64,000 bases of DNA, taken from positions 434,001-498,000 of the forward strand of contig JACKET010000002.1 of the NCBI GenBank assembly GCA_020632875.1. Reading direction: 5' to 3'. The position numbers were made by a program, and so were the translations under genes. Below, piece by piece: positions 8,945-17,895 of the stretch. The notes under the pieces were generated by a model that saw only the letters and a program-made list of their open reading frames with translations, was not told the DNA's origin and did not search any database. The DNA is from Alphaproteobacteria bacterium. GTDB lineage: Bacteria > Myxococcota_A > UBA796 > GCA-2862545. Position 1 is the stretch's first letter, and every line of letters starts with the position of its first letter.

Positions 8945-9258
8945 GGAGCGGATCATCGCGTTCCTCGACATGGCTCGCGAGGACCTCGATGCGGCGGAAG
9001 ACCTGGCCCGGACCGGCAATCACCACGCCGCGTACCTGAGGCCGGCCGCGAGCACCGCCTGGACGCGTTGGCTGCCCTGGTCCACCTACGCGACGGCGTA
9101 CCGCTACCCGACCGTTGCTGGCCGGAAGCCTCGAAGGCTGCCCGCGTCGGAGGTACTGGAAGCGGTTGATGCGCTCCGGGTCCTCGAAGCAGAGGCCAGG
9201 GCGGATGTGTCGTGATTTCGAACGTCATGTTCTCGATCGCGTCGAGGCCAGCTCTTGA
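8934..9258 (+). pseudogene. HEPN-domain partner of the MNT gene, degenerate
   Basis: Starts at an ATG inside the end of the MNT gene. MPREERIIAFLDMAREDLDAAEDL and TGNHHAAYL are a good first HEPN helix pair. The frame then slips: LDALAALVHLRDGVPLPDR, the expected third helix, is in another frame (about 9059 to 9116), the stretch LEAVDALRVLEAEARADV returns to the first, and a third piece RDFERHVLDRVEASS ends at 9258. With at least two breaks the protein cannot be made as a HEPN RNase. Part of it recurs at 13290. Confidence 0.55.
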
Positions 9259-9639
9259 CGCGTCCGCCCCCCCAACCGCCGCCACCTCGGGAGCAACGGC
9301 TGGAACGCGGCCGGTTCGACTCTGCTGTCCCATCCCGCGGCGCTCGCAGGAGAGCGGCGCGGGATGGGAACCTGCGATTCACCCGATCCCACACCATCTC
9401 CCGGGAAGCCGGCATGGGATCGGGATGGGCGGAGACGTCGGGACGAGAATGGTTGCGGCGGGTTGGCTACACCAGCAAGGGGTCCGCCTACCCGACCCTG
9501 CCCAACCCCGGTCGGCCGGTCTCAGCCGGAGGTCGCGATCGCACCCGTCGTCGAGGGCCAGTGTGTGGCCCTCGGTCGGGCGAACCCCAGACACTCGTGA
9601 CGTCGGGGGTCCCGGAGCGCGATCAGGGGTAGCCGACTC
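9259..9639. other. No gene recognised
   Basis: About 380 bases without a believable reading frame on either strand; open frames exist only because stops are rare at this GC content, and their translations are Arg/Ser/Pro-rich. Probably more of the decayed stretch. Confidence 0.5.
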
Positions 9640-10395
9640 TCAGTCCACGATGACCGGCACGCCCGCAACCTCGACGTCGGACGCGGACCCACTGGCCGTG
9701 TTGCCGGATAGATACATGTCTCCGGGGAACCGCACCGAGTTGGCGCTGGACGAGACGTAGATGGCGCCACCAACGGTCGTGGCCGTGTTGTCCGTGAAGG
9801 CGATGTCTCCGAAGAGCATGGCGTCGGCCCTCGCCCCCACGTACAGACCACCTCCTGCGGTTCCCGAATGGCCGCCATCGAAAAGGCAGTCGCTGCAGTA
9901 GAAGAGACTGGTGTAGGCCCCGTCAGCGCTGGAGACCTTCACGTTGCCCCCTACGGTGGGGGACGGGACGAAACTCTGGCCATCGATGAAGTCGACGTTG
10001 AACCCGTAGAAGGAGGTGTTGGACCCGGTCGGGTAGTCGTTCGTCTTGACCTCGAGGTTTCCGTGGTCTCCTTCTCGGAGAACCATGTCGTACATGATGA
10101 CCACGGCGTTCTTGACTGTGATGTGCCCGTTGTAGTTGAAGTCCAGGACCGCGACACCGGAGCCACCCGGCGTACAGTTGGACGATCCCCGCCGGATGAT
10201 CACGTTCTCGTCCAACACCACACCGGGAACACTGTGGTTGCCGGCGGTCGCGTAGATGGTGGAGCCGGGACTGGCCTTTGCCGCGGTGACCGCCGCTCCG
10301 AACGAGGCGTAGTTGCAGGTGCTGACGCTGTCGTTGGAGACTCCGTAGTTCTGTGCGAAGGCGGCGTTGGTCAACGCCAGGGCGAGAAAGGTCAT
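9640..10395 (-). CDS. Secreted parallel beta-helix protein
   Basis: A 251-residue protein with a short signal peptide (MTFLALALTNAAFAQ). AAAGGAG lies just upstream of the ATG at 10395. The mature part has strand-turn repeats of right-handed beta-helix proteins: STIYATAGNHSVPGVVLDEN, VAVLDFNYNGHITVKNAVV, GGNVKVSSADGAYTSLFYCS, GHSGTAGGGLYVGA, DNTATTVGGAIYVSSSANS and LSGNTASGSASDVEV. The GGAIY and GNTA motifs are those of polymorphic-outer-membrane-protein-like repeats. It ends abruptly with PVIVD and lacks an autotransporter barrel, so it is probably released or surface-attached. No catalytic residues could be assigned. Confidence 0.8.
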   Translation of the reverse strand: MTFLALALTNAAFAQNYGVSNDSVSTCNYASFGAAVTAAKASPGSTIYATAGNHSVPGVVLDENVIIRRGSSNCTPGGSGVAVLDFNYNGHITVKNAVVIMYDMVLREGDHGNLEVKTNDYPTGSNTSFYGFNVDFIDGQSFVPSPTVGGNVKVSSADGAYTSLFYCSDCLFDGGHSGTAGGGLYVGARADAMLFGDIAFTDNTATTVGGAIYVSSSANSVRFPGDMYLSGNTASGSASDVEVAGVPVIVD

Positions 10396-10760
10396 GACAG
10401 ACTCCTTTGGGTGTGGTCCATGCGAAAACCCGGAGAGGAACGAGGTAGATCGCCCGCCTCCGGATGTCTTGGAAGATAGTCTCCGGCAGAGTGGCCGAAC
10501 GTCTCAGTTTCGTCTCAGACCTCCCCGCCGGCGCATCCCCACTCGATGCAGAATCATCATGTCTGGCCTCCAACGACGACATTGCGTGAAAGGCGTCCGT
10601 CCAGCCGTCCGCGCCGCTCGTCGCGGCACGCGATCTCCAGCGTGACCCGTGCGGACCCCCCACTGAACCATCAGAGCGAGCTCCAACACCGGCTTCTCGT
10701 GACGACTCCGAGTCGTGTGCCAGAGCCTCTTCGGCGGATGCTCGATAGAATCCCGCGAGC
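10396..10760. other. Divergent intergenic region
   Basis: About 365 bases between the beta-helix gene (minus) and the kinase remnant (plus). A TAGAAT box at 10746 to 10751, ten bases before the ATG at 10761, could be a -10 element for a leaderless message; no convincing -35 was found. No gene or repeat was recognised. Confidence 0.4.
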
Positions 10761-12637
10761 ATGCACAACACCCGCGCCAGACCCCTCCTGAACGAGCTCC
10801 CGCTCCCTCTCGCCCAACTCCTCCTGCGAGCGCTGAACGCCAAGTCGTCGGTGGAGCACCACCACTGCGCTTTCTACCTCACCGAGGCCGCCATCAAGCT
10901 GGGGGCAGCGTCTCGGATCGGGCTCTGGCTCTCCGGGTCCCCCGACCCCGAACATCCGCTCCTTCCGGCGCTCCAGCGATTGGTGCTGCCCTCGATGGGC
11001 CACTGGCGTGGGCTGATCCGGGATCTCGACCGCGAGCTCTCGTCCGATCCGAAGTTCGCGGCCCACCCGCTGGCGAAGGCATCCCTCGCGCTGGAAGGGC
11101 GGCGTTTGCACGCGGTCCGGTGCTTCATCGATGCTGCGGGCGAGTCCGGTGCGATCAGCCGAGAGCTCCGGAAGTCGAGCGTCCGCGCGGGCGTTCGTGG
11201 GTTCCTCGATGTCCTGGTGCAGTACCGGAACGAGGTCCTCGGCCACGGCGCGCAGCGCGACGAGGCCTTCTATGGTCGCCTCGGGCCCCTGCTGCTGGCG
11301 GCGGCTCTCGAGCTGCTCGATTCCGACACGGTGCTCGGCGGGCTCTCGCTGGTGGTTCCGACCGCGGCTCTGGAGTCGGGGCATCCGGTGACCCGCTGGG
11401 TCGGGCTGACGGGTCTCGCGGGCCTCCCTGTGGCCACTCCGCCCAACGATACGCAGGTCGTTCCCGGCCATCTCTACCTGGCGGGGTCTCCCGGTCTGGT
11501 CGCGCTGCATCCGCTCGTCGTGTGGGTGCGGGCTCCGAACGACCCGCTGGGTCGGGTGGGCTTCCTCAACAAGGCGGTGCATCGCTCTTCCGAAGACGGG
11601 CAGATCGTGGTCCGCCGCTCCGAGTACCTCGACTACACCACCGGACAGGCGCTTCCGGATGTCGACTGCCGGGAGGAGCTGACGGCTTTCCTCGCCCGGG
11701 TTGGCGATTCCCGCGGCGACGTGGTGGAGGAGGAGCCCGAATCGGCTCCCGGGCAGAGCACGTTCGGTCAGCCCGACCCGACCCCCCTCCATTCGCGCCC
11801 CATCGTCGGGGACTTCGAGCTCCTCGAAGAGCTCGGGCGCGGCGGGATGGGCATCGTGTGGCGAGCCCGTCAGCTCGGTCTCGGGCGCATCGTCGCGCTC
11901 AAGGTCCTCTCCCGCGCGCTGGCTGCGGATCCCACGGCGCGCGAGCGATTCCAGCGGGAGATCCGGGCGCTCGCGCGCAGCGACCACCCCAATGTGGTGC
12001 GGGTGCTGAGCGACGGCGAGGAAGACGGTCAGCTGTACTACGCCATGGAGTACGTCGACGGTGCAGACCTGTCGCACATCGGCGGGGTGCTGTCGGGGTG
12101 GAGGAGCCAGGGCGCCCGGCTCGACGGGAACTCGCTCGGCGCCGTCGTGGAGGAGGCCGAGAGGCCCCCCCGCAGGGGCCGGCGGGGCTCGTGGTCGCCC
12201 TCTCGAGGGGCCTCCTCGACCTCGCTGTCGTCGGCGCCATCTTCCCGATCGGGCTGGGGGCGGTCTGGGTCCACGGTCTGGGCCCGGTCGCGACTCTCGG
12301 TCTCGCGGGGACCTTCCTCCTGCGGCGACCCTGGTGGGCGCTCCGGCTCGGGATCACCGCATACGTGCTCGTGGTCGGGCTCCAGACAATCGGTGTGGTG
12401 CTCGGCGCGGCGCTGGTGTTGATGGTATTCGGGTTGGCCAGGATCCTGCTGGTGCCAGAATCCGTGACGGTCTTCCTCGCATTCGGCCTCTTCGTCATCC
12501 CGATGTTCTTCGGCTACCTGCTGTCGGCGTTCGTCTACGCCGACCTGCTCGTCCGGTCTCACGTGGCCTGGTTCGGCGATGGAGACGTCCCCGTGATGCA
12601 GTACGAGGGGGTGGGGTCGATCTACGGCGTCCAGTGA
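10761..12637 (+). pseudogene. Ser/Thr protein kinase, catalytic loop missing, frameshifted into a membrane tail
   Basis: The first 340 residues form an unrecognised helical domain (MHNTRARPLLNELPLPLAQL onward). A PknB-type kinase N-lobe starts near residue 351: FELLEELGRGGMGIVWRARQ with the glycine loop, the ATP-binding lysine K381 in IVALKVL, the C-helix Glu in FQREIRALARSDHPNVVRV and the hinge YYAMEYVDGADL. The HRDLKPxN and DFG motifs that should follow are absent. The frame runs through GGVLSGWRSQG and then slips in a seven-C run near 12167 into a hydrophobic frame (LVVALSRGLLDLAVVGAIF, several further membrane helices, end GVGSIYGVQ). Deletion plus frameshift makes an active kinase impossible; the membrane part could have belonged to another gene. 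Confidence 0.65.
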
Positions 12638-12756
12638 TGCGCCCCCTGCTGTCTCACGGCCGCCGCCGTGTCGAACACGGCATCGAAGGGCACCACGGCA
12701 TCGCGGATCGTCCACTTCCGGTAGTCGACCACGTGGTCTGCCCCGAATCCCGAACG
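12622..12756 (-). pseudogene. Scrap of a quinone oxidoreductase (MDR family)
   Basis: A minus-strand frame of about 44 codons reads FGADHVVDYRKWTIRDAVVP followed by FDAVFDTAAA. This is the GADxVIDY ... FDVVFDTVGG part of the Rossmann domain of NADPH:quinone oxidoreductases and zinc alcohol dehydrogenases, running antiparallel to the surrounding plus-strand scraps. Nothing of the rest of the enzyme is present. Confidence 0.5.
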
Positions 12757-12765
12757 GCCTCCGCT

Positions 12766-13338
12766 ATGGCGGCACTGCGCGAGGCCGAGCTGCTCATGGC
12801 AGAAGCGCTCTCGGTCGCCGAGCGCGCCCGGGTTCCGTACGCAGCGGCGGTCTGGCGGGCCAGACTGGCCGAGCTCGTCCACGTTCGCGGTCACCCAGGC
12901 GAAGCCGCACGGCAGTACCAGACCGCACTCGAAGAGCTCTGCCAGCAGGAAGCCCACCCCCAGCTCGAGCATGTACACGCGTTTCGAGCGGTCGCCGTCG
13001 CGGAGCTCGGGGACCCCGCGACGGCTCGGGAGCACCTGGAGGCCGCTCGCGCCCTACGGGACCGAAGCGAGGACGACCAGGCGCTGCTCGCGTTGGCCGA
13101 AGCCGCCGTGGCCGTGCTCACCGGCAGTGCCGTGGGCGACCCGTTGGCGGGCCGTCCACGGGATGTCCGGTGGGACGAGCCGAACCTCCGAACCGCATGG
13201 CGCCTCTGGAGCCGCATCTGCCGTGTAGATGGCGTAGAAGCCGCTGTCCCCAGCGAGCACCGCCTGCCTGGATTCGGAAGCTCGAGCCGTGGTTGCCCTG
13301 GTCCGCCTACGCGACGGCGTACCGCTACCCGACCGTGA
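12766..13338 (+). pseudogene. TPR-like fragment, probably the tail of a larger regulator
   Basis: From ATG 12766 an Ala/Leu/Glu-rich helical frame runs to about 13225 (MAALREAELLMAEALSVAER, WRARLAELVHVRGHPGEAAR, AVAELGDPATAREHLEAARA). It has the helix-turn-helix pattern of the TPR tails of myxobacterial Ser/Thr kinases or LuxR/AAA regulators. The last 35 codons before the stop at 13338 look like read-through into other sequence. No start signal supports independent translation, so it is most likely debris of the kinase or a related gene. Confidence 0.4.
13290..13338 (+). repeat. Second copy of the HEPN third-helix segment
   Basis: These 49 bases nearly repeat 9068 to 9117 (TGCCCTGGTC and CTACGCGACGGCGTACCGCT are shared). 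In the right frame they read VALVRLRDGVPLPDR. They then pass directly into CGTGATTTCGAA, which in the 8.9-kb copy lies about 90 bases further on (9210), as if an internal piece had been deleted. Confidence 0.5.
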
Positions 13339-13414
13339 TTTCGAATGTTGTTCCGTTGTCCACCAAGCAGGAGGCGCCCGCCTGGTCTCACCTGTCGTCT
13401 CCACGCGGTGATCT

Positions 13415-14032
13415 TCAGTCTTCGGGCGGTGGTTCCGGGGCTCCCACACACCGTGCAGGTGAATCCCGGCCCAAGCAGAGTGCCTCCGGATCCTGCGGGA
13501 GTGAGGCCTCCTCCGGACAACCGGAGCCCTCGTAGTCGGAGAGTATGGTCGCCACGTAGGTCATCGTGAGCGGCTCCTGGACGCACGACTCCAGTGCGCC
13601 GTCGTCCCCGAGCGCGCACCACTGAGAGCCCGTGAGATCGACCACCGGCCCCTCGGCGAGCCATGTGAGCTGCATGATGCCTTCTGCGACAACGCCTCTG
13701 CGGCCGTCTGCGCGAACGACCTGTGAGCGGAGATGGGCATCCACATCGGCGGGTACGGGAAGCCGTCCGATCCCCGTCGCCGTGTCGAACCACCCGAAGA
13801 TCTGGACATCGTCGTTCCTGAATCCAGCCACCGTGGAATCCCGACAAGCGCCGGTGGACGAGCTCAATCTGTAGTGCGTGAGCGTTCCGAGCCCCGATCC
13901 CCCGTCCCCGACGATCGAGACCACGACTTCGGGCGCGCTCGTCGAGCTCCCGGGCGACGGGGGAGCGCCCTGGACGCAACCCGCCAATGAGGACGAGAGC
14001 CCCACCCAGTAGACGGCGCCGCTACGGGACAT
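13415..14032 (-). CDS. Small lipoprotein, unknown
   Basis: From ATG 14032 (MSRSGAVYWVGLSSSLAGC) the protein has a lipoprotein signal with lipobox LAGC and is 205 residues long; an ATG 33 bases upstream would put the signal too far inside. The mature part starts with a Pro/Ser-rich linker, then strand-rich sequence (EVVVSIVGDGGSGLGTLTHY, DDVQIFGWFDTATG, GIMQLTWLAEGPVVDLTGSQ). Six cysteines in the mature part suggest disulfides. No family recognised. Likely an outer-membrane lipoprotein. Confidence 0.65.
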   Translation of the reverse strand: MSRSGAVYWVGLSSSLAGCVQGAPPSPGSSTSAPEVVVSIVGDGGSGLGTLTHYRLSSSTGACRDSTVAGFRNDDVQIFGWFDTATGIGRLPVPADVDAHLRSQVVRADGRRGVVAEGIMQLTWLAEGPVVDLTGSQWCALGDDGALESCVQEPLTMTYVATILSDYEGSGCPEEASLPQDPEALCLGRDSPARCVGAPEPPPED

Positions 14033-14270
14033 GGTACGCGTGCTCGGTGGAGATGGCATGGTCATCGGTCCTCGTTCAGAGATGGTATCGCCTGGGTCGA
14101 CGAGGTATCGAGGTACGACTCCGAAGCCCGATCACTGCCCCTCGACCGGGTGCGCGACTCCGCCACGCAGGTCGATGACGCCGTTCCACAGCCGCCCGGA
14201 GGTGTCGACACCCGCAAGACCGCGGTGACCCGGCCCTCGACAGGACCATGGCGACGCCGGCGCTTTCTCG

Positions 14271-14298
14271 TTGACGCGCCGTGGTGTCGCGTTATCTG
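14271..14298 (+). promoter_or_regulatory. Candidate sigma-70-like promoter for the stalked lipoprotein
   Basis: TTGACG (14271 to 14276) and TATCTG (14293 to 14298) are 16 bases apart, upstream of the ATG at 14344 and at the edge of an AT-rich patch that stands out in this GC-rich sequence. The rest of 14033 to 14270 holds nothing recognised. Confidence 0.4.
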
Positions 14299-14311
14299 AA
14301 TATGAATTCAG
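14296..14311. promoter_or_regulatory. Inverted repeat, possible operator
   Basis: CTGAAT-ATGA-ATTCAG is a perfect 6-bp inverted repeat overlapping the candidate -10 box and the expected transcription start, the usual place for a repressor site. No regulator can be named. Confidence 0.3.
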
Positions 14312-14343
14312 ATTCAGATTTTCTCTTTTCTCGAGGGTGCCCG

Positions 14344-16107
14344 ATGTCGCCAGTTCACTGGATCGCAGTTCTTCTCTGTGCTTTCTGCGTCGCCTGCACC
14401 CACCCGGCGGGCGACGTCACGGACGCCGATGCGGACGCGGACGCGGACACCGACGCGGACGCGGACTCCGATTCGGACGCGGACGCGGACTCCGACGCGG
14501 ACGCGGACTCGGACGCGGACGCGGACTCCGATGCGGACGCGGACTCCGATACGGACGCGGACTCCGATGCGGACGCGGACTCCGATGCGGACGCGGACAC
14601 CGACGCGGACGCGGACTCCGATGCGGACACCGACACCACGGACACCGCTGACACGGCGGACACGGACTTGGGGAACGACACCGGGGTCTCGGACACCGGC
14701 TCCCTCCCGCTGGCGGGTGCTTGCGCCGAGGCGATCGACGTAGGCTCCGCACTCGGCGCTGCTGTCGCTTCGGGCGACCTCGTCGGCGTCGGTGACGACG
14801 TGACCCCGGGCTGCGCGAGCTCGTCCACCCCGGATGCACACGTCGTGTGGACGGCCCCTTTCGACGGCACGTTCCGCTTCGACCTCTCGGACTCCGCCTT
14901 CGACACCGTGCTCACCCGTTCCGTCGACTGTGTGGACACCGCGGTCCTCGCCTGCGACGACGACTCCGGTACGGGCAACCGGTCACAGCTGACCATCGAC
15001 GTGGTCCAGGGCGAGGCGGTGTTCCTCTCCGTCGATGGATTCGGTCAGGCCACGGGCGACTGGGTCCTCGGGGTGACGGAGGTGCAGCCCGTGCTCGGCG
15101 ACTGCGAGCAGCCCCGGCGTGTCGTGGCCCCGAGCGTGGTCCCCGGGACCCTGGACGGCGCACCGGACGCGGACGCGGTGTGCGGCCTCGCAACCCCGAT
15201 GGCGGCCCGTTGGTACGAGTGGATTGCGCCCGCCGATGGGGAGCTGGTCGCCGACACCTGCATGGGCTCGGCGGACGTGTCCGTCGCCGCGTTCACGGGA
15301 ACCACCTGTGACGCCCAGCAGTGCCTCGGAACGGCGGTCGTCGAGGATTGCTCGGATCTGGTCGGAGAGCGTCTCACGGCGGCGGTGGTCGAAGGTGACG
15401 TGGTGCGCCTCCGCGTCGCCGGGAATGGCACGCAGGAGTACGTGCTCCACCTGAGCTTCGAGCCCGACGCGGCGCTCCCGACCGGCGGCGAGACCTGGCT
15501 GTTGCACGAGGACTTCGAGACCGACGGGAACGGCGCCCGATACCTCGCCGACACCGAGTTCGTCGGTGGATGGAACGGCTTCTACGGCACCGCGAGCTCC
15601 TGCTGGACCCGGGGGCCCGCCCACATGTGGTGCGCCGACCCCGACCACACCGGGAGCCTCACGCCCGGGCAGTACTGGTCGGCCTCGAACACCGTCGACT
15701 TCGGGGCAGGCGGACAGTCGGCGCCGCTGTCCATCACCTTCGAAGGCATCGACGTGTCGGGCTTCGAGGAGCTGGGTGCGGAGCTCTACGTCGGAATGCT
15801 GCGCGACCCGACCGATGCCTTCGACCCGGGCGACGAGCTCCTGCTCGAGGTCCGCGAGTCACCCGACCAGAGCTGGGCGCTCGTGATGGCGTTCCGCATG
15901 CACCACCTCGCCAACGGCAACGGAAACCTCTCTCCCGACACCGACCTCGACGGGCTCGGGGACACCACCTTCGTCACTCGGGAGCTCCAGGCGTACCGTG
16001 CCGCGCTTCCTGCCGGCAACGACGTGCTCGACCTCCGGTTGCGGGTGAAGACCAATTCCCCCGCCGAGCGCATCGTGTTCGACGACCTGCGCGTCTTCGG
16101 TCGCTGA
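14344..16107 (+). CDS. Stalked lipoprotein with two beta-sandwich domains and a C-terminal lectin-like domain
   Basis: A 587-residue protein from ATG 14344, preceded by GAGGG. An in-frame upstream GTG (14281) lies between the proposed promoter boxes and is unlikely. The signal peptide MSPVHWIAVLLCAFCVAC puts the lipidated cysteine at residue 18. Residues about 26 to 110 are almost only Asp, Ala, Ser and Thr (DADADSD units), a flexible, strongly acidic stalk. Then come two modules similar to pre-peptidase C-terminal beta-sandwiches (VVWTAPFDGTFRFDLSDSAF and RWYEWIAPADGELVADTCMG, each with acidic and paired-cysteine features) and a C-terminal domain (WLLHEDFETDGNGARYLADT ... IVFDDLRVFGR) like concanavalin/laminin-G-type domains. 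Likely displayed on the outer membrane; ligand unknown. Confidence 0.8.
   Translation: MSPVHWIAVLLCAFCVACTHPAGDVTDADADADADTDADADSDSDADADSDADADSDADADSDADADSDTDADSDADADSDADADTDADADSDADTDTTDTADTADTDLGNDTGVSDTGSLPLAGACAEAIDVGSALGAAVASGDLVGVGDDVTPGCASSSTPDAHVVWTAPFDGTFRFDLSDSAFDTVLTRSVDCVDTAVLACDDDSGTGNRSQLTIDVVQGEAVFLSVDGFGQATGDWVLGVTEVQPVLGDCEQPRRVVAPSVVPGTLDGAPDADAVCGLATPMAARWYEWIAPADGELVADTCMGSADVSVAAFTGTTCDAQQCLGTAVVEDCSDLVGERLTAAVVEGDVVRLRVAGNGTQEYVLHLSFEPDAALPTGGETWLLHEDFETDGNGARYLADTEFVGGWNGFYGTASSCWTRGPAHMWCADPDHTGSLTPGQYWSASNTVDFGAGGQSAPLSITFEGIDVSGFEELGAELYVGMLRDPTDAFDPGDELLLEVRESPDQSWALVMAFRMHHLANGNGNLSPDTDLDGLGDTTFVTRELQAYRAALPAGNDVLDLRLRVKTNSPAERIVFDDLRVFGR
14421..14634. repeat. GC-rich microsatellite coding the Asp-rich stalk
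   Basis: Tandem variants of the 6-bp unit GACGCG / GACTCC / GATGCG in frame with the lipoprotein. Unit changes of 6 bases keep the frame, so length can vary by replication slippage without breaking the gene. Confidence 0.75.
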
Positions 16108-16160
16108 GGAACGACGTCTCGGACGACTGCCCCGCCGACGCCGTCGCGGACACCGCGCAG

Positions 16161-16805
16161 CTACCGCCTCCGGTCGAGGTTCGAGCGCTCGGGTGCCACC
16201 AGCTGATCCACCAGCGTCTTCGCCAGCCACGACCGGAATCGCGCCGGAGACCAGCCCGCGATCCCGACCAGGTTGCGGAACACGTCGCGCCCGGTGAGCG
16301 CCCAGAGGATGCGCCGGGCCTCGTCGACGGTGAGCTCCGGAGCGAGCAGACCCGCCTCGTGCAGCGCGGTGATCCGGCTCTCCTGCATGGTGTAGCGGAG
16401 GGCCTCGAACTCCTCTTCGATGGCGCGTAGGGACGGGGCGAACGCCGACGCTCCCCGCAGCAGCCCCAGGGCCTCCGCTTCGCCCTCGTAGATCGCGCAG
16501 GCCACGGCCGCGGTGCCCGCGATGCGTAGAACGGGGTCGCCCTCCTGGTCGAGCCGTGCCGCCTCGGCCCGGTAGCGGGCGCCGAACAGGGCCTGCTGCA
16601 TGAGCGCCCGCACGATGCCCTCTTTCGACTCGAAGTAGGCGTAGACCGTCGACACCCCGACCCCTGCGTCGGCGGCGAGCTCGGCGATGGTCACCCCATC
16701 GATCCCGCGCTCGGCGAAGCATCGCGACGCAGAGGCCAGCACGGCGCGACGGCGATCTTCGGCCGCCTGGGCGCGGGCTTTCGAGCGGTAGGGTTGGCGG
16801 GCCAT
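16161..16805 (-). CDS. TetR-family transcriptional regulator
   Basis: A 214-residue TetR protein. The N-terminal helix-turn-helix is intact: RRRAVLASASRCFAERGIDG, then VTIAELAADAGVGVSTVYAY and FESKEGIV. The C-terminal ligand-binding half (to LVDQLVAPERSNLDRRR) is helical as usual. The gene is monocistronic and has its own candidate promoter and operator directly upstream, so autorepression is likely. The target genes are not evident: the downstream neighbour is the convergent lipoprotein gene, and the upstream neighbour is an IS110 transposase that may have separated it from its former partner. Confidence 0.93.
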   Translation of the reverse strand: MARQPYRSKARAQAAEDRRRAVLASASRCFAERGIDGVTIAELAADAGVGVSTVYAYFESKEGIVRALMQQALFGARYRAEAARLDQEGDPVLRIAGTAAVACAIYEGEAEALGLLRGASAFAPSLRAIEEEFEALRYTMQESRITALHEAGLLAPELTVDEARRILWALTGRDVFRNLVGIAGWSPARFRSWLAKTLVDQLVAPERSNLDRRR

Positions 16806-16812
16806 GTTGACA

Positions 16813-16824
16813 AGAGTTTACTCT
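16813..16824. promoter_or_regulatory. Candidate TetR operator (inverted repeat)
   Basis: AGAGT-TT-ACTCT is a perfect 5-bp inverted repeat 8 bases before the tetR start codon, overlapping the candidate -10 box. This placement is typical of autorepressing TetR regulators. Confidence 0.4.
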
Positions 16825-16843
16825 ATCGAATATCCGGAAGCAA
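16815..16843 (-). promoter_or_regulatory. Candidate promoter of the tetR gene
   Basis: On the minus strand TTGCTT (16843 to 16838) and TAAACT (16820 to 16815) are 17 bases apart. The -10 box ends only nine bases before the ATG at 16805 and no Shine-Dalgarno sequence is visible, so the message may be leaderless. Confidence 0.4.
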
Positions 16844-16866
16844 GCCTGGAGATGCTCTCTTCAACG

Positions 16867-17895
16867 TCAAGCGGAATCCGGAGACCATCTGCCGGTGAAC
16901 GCGCTCGGGTCGAAGTCGACGCCGCGGGTCCACATGACCCACAAGGCCACCAGGAGCTTCCGCGCGACGGCGACCAGCGCCACCATCCTCGGCTTGTTCC
17001 TCGCCAGCATCGCTTCGTAGTAGGCGCGTGATGGCGGGTGCCAGCGCACTGCGACCCGCGCACAGACGTAGAGCATCCGTCGAAGCCTGCGGCTCCCCAT
17101 CTTGCTGATGGACCAACTCTCACCAGCCCTGGAAGAGCCAGATTTCTTCGGCCGAGGGTCGAATCCGGCAAACGCGACCATCTGGCGCGGGGTCAGGGTC
17201 TGGGGCGCGGCGGCGAGCTCGGGAATGATCTGCACGAGCGAGCGGCGCGCGAAGCCCTGCAAGGAGTCAGCACGGTCGTAGAACTCGGCGGTCTTGGGGT
17301 CGGCCTTGATTCGACGCTCCAGTTCGAGCTCCATCTTGGCGATGGCCTCGTCGATGGCGGCGTGGACACCCCCGAGGAGGTCATTGAAGGCGTCGGAGAG
17401 CCCTCCAGCGGCGGTCGCGCTCTGCCTGCGCATGTTCATCGAGGCACGGGTGTTGATGAGGGCCTCGAGCTCCCGAGCCATCGCCTGGAGCTGGAGACGC
17501 TCCAGCTCCGGAACGTCGGTCGGGGTGAAGTCCGGCCGGGCCGCCATGTCACAGAGGATTCGCGCGTCGAGCACGTCCGTCTTGCCGCGCGGCCCGATTG
17601 CCTTCGCATAGGCGCGGGCCTGCGCGGGCCGAAGTCGGGCTGCCCGGACCTTCTGGGCCTTGCTCAGGTTGAGCAGAAGGACCGTCGAGTACGGGCCTGT
17701 GGCCTCGAACGCGACCCTCGCCTCGGCGATTCGTCCGGCAGTGACACGTCGAATGATCTCGGCGTGACCATCCGCGTCGTTCGGGATCTCGAACTCGAGC
17801 CGCTCTCCATCGCGCACGCGCCAGGCGACGTTGAGCTTGTCCTTCGACACGTCGATGCCGACGTACGCGATTCGTTGTCCTCTACGGGTTCCCAT
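16867..17895 (-). CDS. IS110-family transposase
   Basis: A 342-residue protein from ATG 17895 (MGTRRGQRIAYVGIDVSKDK), the usual length for the family. The N-terminal DEDD/RuvC-like domain shows D15 in GIDVSKD, the Glu in AFEATGPYS, and the Asp pair in GKTDVLDARIL. The C-terminal Transposase_20 domain shows MVAFAGFDPRPKKSGSSR with the candidate catalytic serine region, WSISKMGSRRLRRMLYVCAR, and the end DPSAFTGRWSPDS. IS110 elements use a DEDD plus serine mechanism guided by a bridge RNA from the element's non-coding end. The gene looks intact. The open frame continues upstream to 18186, but only as low-quality sequence. Confidence 0.92.
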   Translation of the reverse strand: MGTRRGQRIAYVGIDVSKDKLNVAWRVRDGERLEFEIPNDADGHAEIIRRVTAGRIAEARVAFEATGPYSTVLLLNLSKAQKVRAARLRPAQARAYAKAIGPRGKTDVLDARILCDMAARPDFTPTDVPELERLQLQAMARELEALINTRASMNMRRQSATAAGGLSDAFNDLLGGVHAAIDEAIAKMELELERRIKADPKTAEFYDRADSLQGFARRSLVQIIPELAAAPQTLTPRQMVAFAGFDPRPKKSGSSRAGESWSISKMGSRRLRRMLYVCARVAVRWHPPSRAYYEAMLARNKPRMVALVAVARKLLVALWVMWTRGVDFDPSAFTGRWSPDSA

